Assembly: GCF_017874255.1 (NCBI RefSeq)
Contig: NZ_JAGGLD010000003.1
Location: forward strand, 124,001 to 188,000
DNA: 64,000 bases
From: Paenibacillus shirakamiensis
Lineage (GTDB): Bacteria > Bacillota > Bacilli > Paenibacillales > Paenibacillaceae
Reading direction: 5' to 3'
In this document: piece by piece, positions 1-8,442 of the stretch
Layout: every line of letters starts with the position of its first letter
Numbering within the stretch: the stretch's first letter is position 1
The notes under the pieces: model-generated
What the model was told of the DNA's origin: nothing
Database searches by the model: none
The model's input: the letters and a program-made list of their open reading frames with translations, nothing else
Program-made: the position numbers and the translations under genes

Positions 1-648
1 TACCCGACCCGCCAAGTTATTCTCTCATCGGGTTATTTCGACCATCCCAACATCATAGGGATTCCTGGCGAAGAGACAGAGAAAGTAACCCACTATTTCC
101 GGGAAGCACATCCCTATACGGGCATGAAAGTGACTATTATCGGGGGAAGCAACTCGGCTGTAGATGCTGCGATGGAACTTCTTCGCGTAGGTGCTGAAAT
201 TACGATGGTCTATCGAGGAGCTGACTTGTCCAGTAATATTAAACCCTGGGTTAGACCTTTATTCGATGGGATGATTACGAAAGGAAAAATTGATATGCGC
301 ATCGGATCACGGGTCATTGATATTCTTCCCGACCGAGTGCTTATTGAGAACATAGAGGATCAATCCATTGAGGAAGTAGAGAACGATTTCGTGCTAGCTT
401 TGACCGGTTTTAGACCTGATCGCAAATTACTCGCCACTGCAGGAGTAGAAATGTCAGAAGACATGGATAAGCCTGTATTCAATCCTCTTACGATGGAGAG
501 CAATATCCCCGGACTTTATGTCGCAGGAGTAGTAGCTTCCGGCAGAAATGCCAATGAAGTATTTATAGAAAGCGGTAGAAATCATGGTAATTTAATTGCC
601 AGCCATATTGTAAGCAGAGGGCAGAAGGAATCATATGAATCAAATTGA
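1..648 (+). CDS. ypdA: Bacillithiol disulfide reductase-like flavoprotein YpdA/Bdr, 5'-truncated
   Basis: The reading frame is open from base 1, so the gene starts upstream of the window and only the last 215 residues are present. The FAD-dependent YpdA family uses NADPH to reduce oxidised bacillithiol in the cytoplasm. Visible are the nucleotide-binding loop [13 protein letters not shown] around residues 44-56 and the C-terminal [11 protein letters not shown] plus GRNHG segment typical of the family's FAD-contacting end. No CxxC redox pair is visible, which fits YpdA and argues against thioredoxin reductase. The end overlaps the next gene by 14 bases, suggesting coupled translation. The family assignment is confident; the exact substrate is inferred. 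Confidence 0.8.
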   Translation, partial: YPTRQVILSSGYFDHPNIIGIPGEETEKVTHYFREAHPYTGMKVTIIGGSNSAVDAAMELLRVGAEITMVYRGADLSSNIKPWVRPLFDGMITKGKIDMRIGSRVIDILPDRVLIENIEDQSIEEVENDFVLALTGFRPDRKLLATAGVEMSEDMDKPVFNPLTMESNIPGLYVAGVVASGRNANEVFIESGRNHGNLIASHIVSRGQKESYESN

Positions 649-1090
649 CGTTACCTCTTTAATTTTGCTTCTCATGGCGGGTTTGGGTATTCTAAGTAGC
701 AACATGCCCATCACGGTAGCTATGATTTCCCTGCTCTTACTACGAGTGACCAAAATGCAAATGGTGTTCCCTTGGTTAGACAGGTATGGACTCACCTTGG
801 GAATCATTATCCTTACAATAGGCGTTATGTCTCCATTAGCTAGCGGTAGAATCTCCCCACAGCTTCTGTGGGAATCTTTCTTCCACTGGAAATCACTCGT
901 TGCTATAGGAATCGGAATTTTCGTCGCTTACTTAGGGGGAAGAGGGGCCTTTCTTATGACGAGCCAGCCTACCATTGTAGCGGGCCTTCTCATCGGTACG
1001 GTTCTAGGCGTCGCTTTCTTTAAAGGTGTGCCTGTTGGACCCTTAATTGCTGCTGGCCTTCTTTCTCTTCTCATTGGAGGAAAGGGCTGA
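635..1090 (+). CDS. ytwI: DUF441 family membrane protein (YtwI-like)
   Basis: This 151-residue, highly hydrophobic protein has about four membrane segments separated by short glycine-rich turns. Its length and pattern match the DUF441/YtwI family of unknown function in Bacillales. The start overlaps the 3' end of the flavoprotein gene, with the site AGAAGGA a few bases before the ATG, so the pair is probably co-transcribed. No catalytic or binding motif can be recognised. A terminator hairpin lies about 80 bases downstream. Confidence 0.75.
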   Translation: MNQIDVTSLILLLMAGLGILSSNMPITVAMISLLLLRVTKMQMVFPWLDRYGLTLGIIILTIGVMSPLASGRISPQLLWESFFHWKSLVAIGIGIFVAYLGGRGAFLMTSQPTIVAGLLIGTVLGVAFFKGVPVGPLIAAGLLSLLIGGKG

Positions 1091-1168
1091 CTTGCTGTGG
1101 TATCTGGTATCAGAAATCAAACTCACCAATGTATCTGATCACGCTTCTGACTTGCTGAAATATGTACA

Positions 1169-1199
1169 AAAAACCCCTTTCACCAAGAAAGGGGCTTTT
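1169..1199. terminator. Bidirectional terminator between ytwI and the ABC exporter
   Basis: CCCCTTTC pairs with GAAAGGGG around a 5-base loop. A-rich sequence on the left and a T-run on the right would serve both converging genes. Confidence 0.75.
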
Positions 1200-1234
1200 G
1201 CTTTTAACATACCTGCTTGAACTCATTGGCTTCA

Positions 1235-2983
1235 TCATGCACGTAAATGCTGAATATTATAAAGACCTGCATAAATTCCATCCGCCTGCATTAAGGCATC
1301 ATGTGTGCCTGATTCTGCAATTTCTCCATCCTTCATAACTACAATACGGTCAGCATGGGTAATCGTAGATAGTCTGTGTGCCACAACGATTGTCGTTCTG
1401 CGGGCAGATAAGTCAGCAAGTGACTGCTGAATCAGATGTTCTGATTCAAGATCCAGCGCGGATGTGGCTTCATCTAGAATGAGAATAGGTGGATCTTTCA
1501 GAAATACGCGGGCTATCGCAATTCTTTGTTTTTGTCCGCCTGATAATTTCACACCACGTTCACCTACTTCGGTGTCATATCCTTTAGGTAAGCTCATGAT
1601 GAATTCGTGTGCATTTGCTGCCTTGGCCGCTTCGATAACCTGCGCGTCAGGCGCCTCAGGCGAACCTAATAATATGTTATCTCTGACTGAACCGCTGAAT
1701 AAGAAATTATCTTGCAGCACCATCCCGATATGACTTCTTAGACTCTCCATGGTATAGTCCCTTACATCCACGTGATTCACAGTAATTGAACCTTCTTGAA
1801 TATCATAGAATCTTGGAATCAGACCAACAAGCGAAGACTTTCCGCCTCCACTCATACCGACAAAGGCTACCATCTCTCCAGGGCTCACATCGAAAGAAAT
1901 ATCCTTCAGCACCCATTTGCCCTCTTCTTGGTATTTAAAATTCACATGCCTGAAAGATAACTCACAAGCGTCTGCTTCGAGAATTTTAGAATCTAATGTA
2001 TCCTTCATATCATAAGGTTCATGCAGTAACTCCAACACCCGTTCCCAAGAAGCAGAGGCTTGCGTGAGCACCGTAGAGGAATTTATTAATCGTTTTAACG
2101 GCCCATACAATCGATCGAGATAACCAAAGAAAGCAATAAATGTTCCTAAAGTTAAATTCCCCTGAATCACTTCATATCCCCCATACCCAATCACAAGGAT
2201 CGGTGCAACATCCGTCAACGTATTAATAATGGCGAATGTCCAAGCATTCCAGCGACTTTGGGCTAACCCTTTCGTCAGAAAGGCTGCATTTGTAGCTTCG
2301 AATTGCTTGCGGTCATATCGCTCTAGGGCAAAGCTACGAATGACTGAAATCCCCTGAATTCGTTCATGTAAATAAGCCTGAATCCCAGCAAGCGCTGCGG
2401 AACGATCCTTCGTTAGTTTCTTAAGGCGCTTGTACAGAATTTTTACAGCCAAAGCATATAAAGGCAAAATAGCTACGGAGACTAAAGTCAGGATCGGATC
2501 TAGGTAAACCATGAATCCGAGTACAAAAATTAATGTGAATAAATCAAGCCATACATTCATCATGCCTACTTCAACTATATTTTTGGTCTGCTCCGCATCA
2601 TTAATGAACCGGGAAATGACCTCTCCGACTTTTGTATTCTGATAAAATCTTAGCGATAACTGCTGCAAATGCTCGTACAATCGATTGCGTAGGTCATACA
2701 GAATTCTGGCTGTAATATATTGAGCAAAATACTGCCTAGCATACTCAATAGGCCCCCTTACGACGACAAATAGGAAGAGAGTCCCCCCAAGAATCATCAT
2801 AAGTTTGCGGATCTGATCACTCGTACTCATCGTATGATTCAACAGAATATCGTCAATCACATATTTCTGGATTAAGGGAAGGAGAGACGGAATACTGAAC
2901 TTAAGAATCCCTATACACAACGTAATAATAATCCATTTAAGATAAGGCTTTACAAACACAAAATAGGCTTTCCAATATTTCAA
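1235..2983 (-). CDS. ABC exporter, fused membrane and ATPase domains (MsbA/LmrA type)
   Basis: This 582-residue half-transporter is expected to act as a homodimer in the cytoplasmic membrane. The N-terminal ~320 residues form a six-helix membrane domain. The ATPase domain shows Walker A GMSGGGKSS, signature LSGGQKQR, Walker B ILILDEATSALD with the catalytic Glu, and the H-loop AHRLSTI. All motifs are canonical, unlike the asymmetric pair at 4.5-8.4 kb. The start is TTG, with AAGGAAGTG about 8 bases upstream. No adjacent regulator or substrate gene identifies the cargo; lipid or drug export is the family's usual role. Confidence 0.85.
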   Translation of the reverse strand: MKYWKAYFVFVKPYLKWIIITLCIGILKFSIPSLLPLIQKYVIDDILLNHTMSTSDQIRKLMMILGGTLFLFVVVRGPIEYARQYFAQYITARILYDLRNRLYEHLQQLSLRFYQNTKVGEVISRFINDAEQTKNIVEVGMMNVWLDLFTLIFVLGFMVYLDPILTLVSVAILPLYALAVKILYKRLKKLTKDRSAALAGIQAYLHERIQGISVIRSFALERYDRKQFEATNAAFLTKGLAQSRWNAWTFAIINTLTDVAPILVIGYGGYEVIQGNLTLGTFIAFFGYLDRLYGPLKRLINSSTVLTQASASWERVLELLHEPYDMKDTLDSKILEADACELSFRHVNFKYQEEGKWVLKDISFDVSPGEMVAFVGMSGGGKSSLVGLIPRFYDIQEGSITVNHVDVRDYTMESLRSHIGMVLQDNFLFSGSVRDNILLGSPEAPDAQVIEAAKAANAHEFIMSLPKGYDTEVGERGVKLSGGQKQRIAIARVFLKDPPILILDEATSALDLESEHLIQQSLADLSARRTTIVVAHRLSTITHADRIVVMKDGEIAESGTHDALMQADGIYAGLYNIQHLRA

Positions 2984-3158
2984 TACTTGTGCACTTCCTT
3001 AGTTGTTTATTTTGAGTAGTTCATTAACTTATACCTAGCTTGCCACAAGCTCGGAATTTAAGTATACCATGCATCTCCAGTTCATAAGGAAGCGCATATG
3101 CCTAAGCCGCTTAGATATGGTATACTGGGGTCCATAATAGTAGATTGCGAGGAACCTC

Positions 3159-3671
3159 ATGTCACGAAGATTTGTAATTGAAGCCGTCATGGTGGCGATT
3201 TACGGGGAGCTCATGGCCATGTCTACTCCTGTTGAATATCTTGTTCCGTATTCGACAATCCGTGAACTGTATGAATTTCAGGAGAGCACAGAACCATTAC
3301 TCAATGACCCCGACGATGACCATCATGTCAAACATAAAATTAATGAGCTCATTGCTTATTTAGAAGAGCCTCTGAATCGTAAAAAGTTAGATCGTGCACT
3401 TCAGGTACATTGGTCTAAGAGTCCGTCCATTATTCTGAATGACTCCGTACGCTGGACCATTATCAACGCTTATGATAATGAACAATATGGGGAATTTCTG
3501 GATCCCATCGAGACGGAAATGATTCTTATCGCTCAGCGCGAATCTGTACCAATCCTTACGGATCAACCGGAGCTGATTAGCCGCATTATTGAAGCGGAAG
3601 CTCCGGTTCAAGTGTTCGATATTCAAGACTTCGATTTTGCTTTGGAAGATAATACATTTTCCCCAAAATAA
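3159..3671 (+). CDS. Conserved hypothetical protein, 170 residues
   Basis: This is a soluble acidic protein with no signal peptide or membrane helix. The ATG is preceded by GCGAGGAACC, and a TATACT -10-like element with upstream TGG lies about 35 bases before it. I do not recognise a catalytic motif. Similar Paenibacillus proteins are, to my recollection, sometimes labelled ADP-heptose synthase, but nothing like a nucleotidyltransferase HxGH motif is visible, so I would not carry that name over. A strong terminator follows directly, so the gene is a single transcription unit between two minus-strand genes. Confidence 0.65.
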   Translation: MSRRFVIEAVMVAIYGELMAMSTPVEYLVPYSTIRELYEFQESTEPLLNDPDDDHHVKHKINELIAYLEEPLNRKKLDRALQVHWSKSPSIILNDSVRWTIINAYDNEQYGEFLDPIETEMILIAQRESVPILTDQPELISRIIEAEAPVQVFDIQDFDFALEDNTFSPK

Positions 3672-3677
3672 ACTCTA

Positions 3678-3709
3678 AAATAGGCCCGCTCAAGAGCGGG
3701 CCTATTTCT
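3678..3709 (+). terminator. Terminator after the 3159-3671 gene
   Basis: A 14-bp perfect stem (AAATAGGCCCGCTC with its complement) closes a 2-base loop. It ends in TTT on the plus strand and also faces the minus-strand HesB-like gene's 3' end. Confidence 0.85.
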
Positions 3710-3724
3710 ATATTCAGATCTTTA

Positions 3725-4030
3725 CTATGCAGATCTGTTGTTCACCTTCACATATTCATAATGAATATCATCCGTAGTTTCATCGTAGGTAACTTGCAAA
3801 TCATATCCTTCTAAGTACCATAGATCTTGCTCTTCCATGAAAAACTGAATGTCATCGACTACTGTAGAGAATCCGGGTGTAGTAGCATGCTCAACTTCAA
3901 TTCCTAAGGAAAATCCAGGGTGTATATGACCTCCAGCACTATAACGCACGAAGAAACGGACGGCTTGCCCTGCTTGAAGCTCAAGCTCCTTTTTGTACCA
4001 CATTGCTGCCTTCACGGAAACATTGATCAT
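3725..4030 (-). CDS. HesB/IscA-like fold protein without cysteines (YneR-like)
   Basis: This 101-residue protein has the length and HesB-like pattern of the YneR subgroup. Unlike true A-type Fe-S carriers it contains no cysteine at all, so it cannot bind a cluster by the classical CxC...C ligands. The segment GGHIHPGFSLGIEV sits where A-type carriers have their first Cys region. The start has a good site, AAGGGGGAAA, upstream of ATG. The function of this Cys-free branch is unknown. The gene is monocistronic and lies divergent from the exporter leader region. Confidence 0.7.
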   Translation of the reverse strand: MINVSVKAAMWYKKELELQAGQAVRFFVRYSAGGHIHPGFSLGIEVEHATTPGFSTVVDDIQFFMEEQDLWYLEGYDLQVTYDETTDDIHYEYVKVNNRSA

Positions 4031-4162
4031 TCGTCATTTCCCCCTTTGTCCTCCGTATAACTTTAACACTTTTTAGCCTAGAGTATATGCTGCTTCCTCT
4101 ATCTTATCTTATTGAGGGCTCCATGCCAAACGTCCCTTTTGACAATATTTCAAAAAATAAGT

Positions 4163-4192
4163 TTGACATTCCCTGAAAATGGGTGTTAAGAT
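4163..4192 (+). promoter_or_regulatory. Vegetative promoter for the exporter leader transcript
   Basis: TTGACA at 4163-4168 and TAAGAT at 4187-4192 are separated by 18 bases; shifting the -10 one base gives 17. The transcript would start near 4200, about 50 bases before the leader peptide. Confidence 0.65.
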
Positions 4193-4248
4193 TCTCAACA
4201 TAAGAATTAGTTAAATTTAATTCAATTTTTGAAGAAAGGGTGATCACG

Positions 4249-4359
4249 GTGTTGACAATTCATTTCATTACCGCACATCAGGTTGCGGAATACAACCAAT
4301 TGAATACCGAAGTAGCCCTGCATGTTACGGATTGGCATTATGCTAACTCTCTTGCTTAG
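4249..4359 (+). CDS. Leader peptide (BmrB-like) of the bmrCD-type operon
   Basis: A 36-codon ORF starts at GTG 4249 (or TTG 4252), preceded by AAAGGGTG at ideal spacing, and stops at TAG 4357-4359. The peptide is rich in His, Thr and aromatic residues and ends in TDWHYANSLA. It is followed by an alternative-hairpin region and a perfect terminator, and then the two exporter genes. In Bacillus subtilis the bmrCD drug exporter is preceded by the small bmrB ORF, whose translation controls transcription attenuation when ribosome-targeting antibiotics stall ribosomes. The layout here matches; that the peptide itself works this way is inference. Confidence 0.7.
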   Translation: MLTIHFITAHQVAEYNQLNTEVALHVTDWHYANSLA

Positions 4360-4389
4360 AGAGACCATTAGTTCTGAACGCTAACTATT

Positions 4390-4480
4390 ACGCACGGTTA
4401 CTGAAATGTTAGTAACGTATGCGTGATATGTGACCTCTAAATAGAAGGCATATCGTCTACGAGACGATATGCCTTTTTTT
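4390..4480 (+). promoter_or_regulatory. Transcription attenuator: competing hairpin plus intrinsic terminator
   Basis: The terminator has a 12-bp perfect stem (GGCATATCGTCT at 4447-4458, complement at 4462-4473), a 3-base loop and seven Ts. Upstream, 4390-4402 can pair with 4411-4424 (ACGCA/TGCGT and GTTACT/AGTAAC). GATATG at 4425-4430 can pair with CATATC at 4449-4454 inside the terminator's left arm, giving a mutually exclusive antiterminator. It lies between the leader stop codon and the exporter start. Confidence 0.75.
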
Positions 4481-4550
4481 GTTGGTTACCGATAATTGCA
4501 GGGATATGTTGTGCACAGAAAATATAAACTGGATTAAAGGAGGGAACCTC

Positions 4551-6308
4551 ATGTTATCGGTTCTCAAAAATTTAGGATGGTTTTTCCGAAGGGAAAAACG
4601 GCGATATACCATCGGACTCGTCCTACTCATTATTGCGGGTATTGCAGAAATTGCTCCGCCTCGCATACTTGGAAATGCCATTGATGAAATTGTAAATGGA
4701 TCTATTACTGAGCAGTCTCTTATGAACTATATTGTACTTATTGTAGGCATGCTCATTTTTATTTATCTCATCACATACATATGGATGCGCCAAATTTTTG
4801 GAGGCTCTAATCTCGTCGAACGCTTGCTACGTTCTCGTTACATGGCACATTTATTAAGGATGACTCCTCCTTTCTTTGAACGTAATCGAACAGGAGATTT
4901 GATGGCAAGGGCAACCAATGATCTGCGCTCTGTAGCCATGACTGCTGGTTTTGGGATGTTAACTTTAACAGATTCGACAATTTATCTTATGGTGCTCTTT
5001 ATCGCCATGGCCTTCGTAATTAGCTTCAAGCTTACTCTTGCAGCAATGATTCCCCTTCCCTTCATCGCGCTAGCTATGAGTATTTATGGCAAAGTCATTC
5101 ATAGACGATATACGCTTGCCCAAGATGCATTTGGAGATATGAATGACCAAGTGCTTGAATCTGTAGCAGGCGTCCGAGTCATCCGTGCTTATGTACAAGA
5201 GCGTAACGACAAACATCATTTTCAAAATATTACGGATGATGTGTACAAGAAGAACCTAGCTGTTGCAAGAGTAGATGCCTTCTTCGAACCTACGATACGC
5301 CTTTGTGTTGGACTGAGTTACGCTATAGGTCTTAGCTATGGTATTTATCTAGTATTCCACAATGAACTTACGCTCGGCGAACTAGTATCGTTCAACATGT
5401 ATCTTGGGATGATGATCTGGCCGATGTTCGCCATCGGTGAACTCATCAATGTGATGCAGCGAGGCGGCGCTTCCCTAGATCGTGTTAATGAAATATTGAA
5501 TGTGGTACCAGATGTACAGGATGTGAATTCACCTACAAGCGTTGCAATACCACAGACTATCGAATTTAAGGATGTTACGTTCCGTTATCCAAGTTCGACT
5601 GTTGATAATCTGCGACATGTGAATTTGACGATTCATCCCGGTGCAACCCTTGGAGTCGTAGGACGAACAGGTAGCGGCAAATCAACGTTGCTCAAACAAC
5701 TTTTACATGAGTATCCTCTGGGCACGGGTCAGATTACCATTTCCGATGTGTCGATAGATCAGCTCCCCATGCTTGAGCTCCATTCTTGGATGGGTTATGT
5801 GCCACAAGAGCAGATCCTCTTCTCCAAGACGGTACGGCAAAATATTCAGTTTGGCCTGAAAGATGCTACAGATGAGCAAATATTGGAGGCCATCCGCACA
5901 GCGGCCTTTGACAAAGATCTTCAAACCTTGACTGATGGGCTTGATACGTTAGTAGGAGAAAAAGGCGTAGCCTTATCCGGCGGACAGAAGCAGCGTGTAG
6001 CTTTATCTCGTGCCTTTATCGCTAATCCTGAGATCTTAATCTTGGATGATGCTTTATCCGCCGTTGATGCACGTACAGAAGCCAAAATCATAGAGAATAT
6101 TCGCAAGCAGCGTTCCGGTAAGACGACACTCATTTCTACTCACCGACTTTCTGCCATTGAACATGCGGACTGGATCGTTGTGCTCGAGAAAGGTCAGGTC
6201 ATTGAAGAGGGTACACATCAGGATTTAGTAGCCTATGGTGGATGGTACCGTGAACAATTCGATAGACAACAAGTTGAATCTAATCTAACAGATGGGGAGG
6301 TGTCCTAA
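4551..6308 (+). CDS. bmrC: Heterodimeric multidrug ABC exporter subunit, BmrC-like
   Basis: At 585 residues this equals the length I recall for B. subtilis BmrC. An upstream in-frame TTG lies in the terminator's T-run, so I take the ATG at 4551, which has AAAGGAGGGAAC before it. The six-helix membrane domain fills about residues 1-310. The ATPase has Walker A GRTGSGKST, a canonical LSGGQKQR signature, and Walker B ILILDD, where Asp replaces the catalytic Glu. That is the degenerate site expected of the C partner in BmrCD-type heterodimers. The next gene starts immediately after the stop, so the two are translated together. Expression is probably set by the leader and attenuator upstream. Confidence 0.85.
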   Translation: MLSVLKNLGWFFRREKRRYTIGLVLLIIAGIAEIAPPRILGNAIDEIVNGSITEQSLMNYIVLIVGMLIFIYLITYIWMRQIFGGSNLVERLLRSRYMAHLLRMTPPFFERNRTGDLMARATNDLRSVAMTAGFGMLTLTDSTIYLMVLFIAMAFVISFKLTLAAMIPLPFIALAMSIYGKVIHRRYTLAQDAFGDMNDQVLESVAGVRVIRAYVQERNDKHHFQNITDDVYKKNLAVARVDAFFEPTIRLCVGLSYAIGLSYGIYLVFHNELTLGELVSFNMYLGMMIWPMFAIGELINVMQRGGASLDRVNEILNVVPDVQDVNSPTSVAIPQTIEFKDVTFRYPSSTVDNLRHVNLTIHPGATLGVVGRTGSGKSTLLKQLLHEYPLGTGQITISDVSIDQLPMLELHSWMGYVPQEQILFSKTVRQNIQFGLKDATDEQILEAIRTAAFDKDLQTLTDGLDTLVGEKGVALSGGQKQRVALSRAFIANPEILILDDALSAVDARTEAKIIENIRKQRSGKTTLISTHRLSAIEHADWIVVLEKGQVIEEGTHQDLVAYGGWYREQFDRQQVESNLTDGEVS

Positions 6309-8384
6309 TTGCACACCCACACAGGTCGTTCCTTATTAAATTATGCCTTAACCGCTAAAAAAACGTTTATACTTGCACTCATTATGTTAGCCATCGGGGT
6401 AGCAGCGGATCTTGCTGGTCCTTTTCTAGCTAGAACTATGATAGATCAGCACGTGCTTGCTATTGAAAAATCATTTTACCAAACGACCACTAATGATGAG
6501 TATGCCGTGAATTACCACAATCAATTATACAAACGTGAAGATCGTTTTTCACCTACTGAGAAACGCGGTGAAGAAGTACGAATTCTTCAAGTAAATCGAG
6601 GATTTGTTCTCGTTCATGGGGCGGTCGTCTCTAAAGAAGGACAGCGCAGCTATGCCGATGGCGTTCTTTCTATAATGAGAAACGGGCAGACCCTTTCCTA
6701 TCCCGCTGTGACCTTAAGTGCAGCTGAGATCTATTCCTTCTATAAACCTGAATTCCCTGACGTTCTTCAATTGCTAGCATGGTATTTAGGCTTTCTAGCC
6801 ATCGCTATTGTGATGGAGTTCGGCAAAACCTACTGGTTGCAATCTTCCGCTAACCGGGTCATTCAGAAACTAAGACATGATGTGTACGCTCATATTCAGC
6901 GGCTGCCTGTCCATTTCTTTGACAATCTGCCCGCAGGCAAAGTGGTTTCACGTGTAACCAATGATACTGAAGCTGTAAAAGACCTGTTTATTGCTGTATT
7001 ATCTAATTTTTTTACCGGCATCATTAATATTATAGGTGTATATGTCGCCTTGTTCCTGCTCGATCTGCGATTAGGGCTCATATGCCTCTTCGTTGTTCCT
7101 ATTTTGATACTGTGGGTCATTTTTTATCGAAAATTTGCTACTCGCTATAATACAATTATTCGTTCACGCCTAAGTGAGATTAATGCGATTATCAATGAAT
7201 CTATTCAAGGAATGTCTATTATTCGAATCTTCCGCCGCCAGCAGCAGACCAAGGAAGAATTCGAAGCACTTAACGATGATTACATGACTTATCAGGATAA
7301 AATGCTAAATTTGAATTCATTCACATCCTATAATCTAGTCAATGTATTACGAAGTGTTACCTTTGCAATTATTTTATGGTATTTCGGATCATCCGCTTTG
7401 GGTGCAGAAAGTATTGTTTCCCTTGGTGTTCTGTATGCTTTTGTAGATATTCTTGGACGTCTCTTTCAACCTATTACGGGGATGGTTAATCAGCTTGCGG
7501 CTCTGGATTCTTCGATGGTGTCGGCGGGTCGGGTCTTTGAACTCATGAGTGAGACCGGTGAGGCCGTGACTGACGGCTCAATGCCTAGGTATAAAGGAAA
7601 CGTTGAATTCAAAGATGTGACGTTTGGCTACAAAGAAAATAATCCGGTTCTCAAACATATTACATTTGAAGCAAAACAGGGCCAGACTGTTGCTTTAGTT
7701 GGTCATACGGGTTCTGGTAAAAGCTCGATCATTAACTTGTTATTCCGTTTTTATGATCCACAAAAAGGAACGATTACCATTGATGGAAAGCCCGTAACTG
7801 AGCTCCCCAAACAGTGGATTCGGCAACATATGGGGATTGTACTCCAAGATCCTTACCTGTTCACAGGAACCATAGCATCCAACGTGAGTCTCGGGGATGC
7901 TCGCATCAGCCGCGAGACGGTAGAGAAAGCCCTGCGCGACGTTGGCGCGGAGCGAGTACTCGCTCATTTGCCTGGGGGGCTGGATGAACCGGTTGTTGAA
8001 AAAGGAAGCACTCTCTCGGCTGGAGAACGACAACTGATCTCATTTGCCAGGGCACTTGCCTTCGATCCTGCTATTCTCATACTAGACGAAGCTACAGCAA
8101 ATATTGATACGGAGACCGAAGCTCTCATCCAATCTGCGCTAGAAGTGCTCAAAAAAGGACGGACTACCTTCATCATTGCCCACCGTCTATCTACGATTCG
8201 TAGTGCAGATCAGATCTTAGTCCTGCATCGCGGGGAGATCGTGGAACAAGGAAGTCATGATGAACTACTTGCCCTCGGCGGACGATATCATCAAATGTAT
8301 CAGCTGCAGCAAGGTGCATCATCTTTAGTACCAGCTGCTCCTCAGGAAGTAAATCAGCTTGAGTCTGTAATAAAAGGAATCTAG
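6309..8384 (+). CDS. bmrD: Heterodimeric multidrug ABC exporter subunit, BmrD-like
   Basis: This 691-residue partner of the preceding protein starts at TTG, with GGGGAGGTG just before it, directly after the bmrC stop codon. Between the first and second membrane helices lies a hydrophilic insert of roughly 100 residues (about 40-145), a family hallmark of BmrD extracellular domains. The ATPase has Walker A GHTGSGKSS, a degenerate LSAGERQL signature, and Walker B ILILDEATANID with the catalytic Glu. Together with BmrC this gives one competent and one degenerate nucleotide site. The cargo is probably amphipathic drugs, by family. A bidirectional terminator follows. Confidence 0.85.
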   Translation: MHTHTGRSLLNYALTAKKTFILALIMLAIGVAADLAGPFLARTMIDQHVLAIEKSFYQTTTNDEYAVNYHNQLYKREDRFSPTEKRGEEVRILQVNRGFVLVHGAVVSKEGQRSYADGVLSIMRNGQTLSYPAVTLSAAEIYSFYKPEFPDVLQLLAWYLGFLAIAIVMEFGKTYWLQSSANRVIQKLRHDVYAHIQRLPVHFFDNLPAGKVVSRVTNDTEAVKDLFIAVLSNFFTGIINIIGVYVALFLLDLRLGLICLFVVPILILWVIFYRKFATRYNTIIRSRLSEINAIINESIQGMSIIRIFRRQQQTKEEFEALNDDYMTYQDKMLNLNSFTSYNLVNVLRSVTFAIILWYFGSSALGAESIVSLGVLYAFVDILGRLFQPITGMVNQLAALDSSMVSAGRVFELMSETGEAVTDGSMPRYKGNVEFKDVTFGYKENNPVLKHITFEAKQGQTVALVGHTGSGKSSIINLLFRFYDPQKGTITIDGKPVTELPKQWIRQHMGIVLQDPYLFTGTIASNVSLGDARISRETVEKALRDVGAERVLAHLPGGLDEPVVEKGSTLSAGERQLISFARALAFDPAILILDEATANIDTETEALIQSALEVLKKGRTTFIIAHRLSTIRSADQILVLHRGEIVEQGSHDELLALGGRYHQMYQLQQGASSLVPAAPQEVNQLESVIKGI

Positions 8385-8388
8385 ACAT

Positions 8389-8430
8389 AACAAATAGCCG
8401 CATTCCCAAAAGGGATTGCGGCTATTTGTT
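8389..8430. terminator. Bidirectional terminator between bmrD and the SLH protein gene
   Basis: A long stem of about 19 bp, with one mismatch, runs from AACAAATAGCCGCA to the complementary TGCGGCTATTTGTT with an AAAA loop. It sits between two converging genes. Confidence 0.8.
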
Positions 8431-8442
8431 ATATTCATATTG

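Noticed and set aside
1088-1157. Direct repeat TGACTTGCTG at 1088 and 1148
   Set aside because: Two short copies only, no attachment-site or IS context.
4479-4550. Extended N-terminus of bmrC from TTG 4479
   Set aside because: The TTG lies in the terminator T-run; ATG 4551 has a strong ribosome site and gives the family length.
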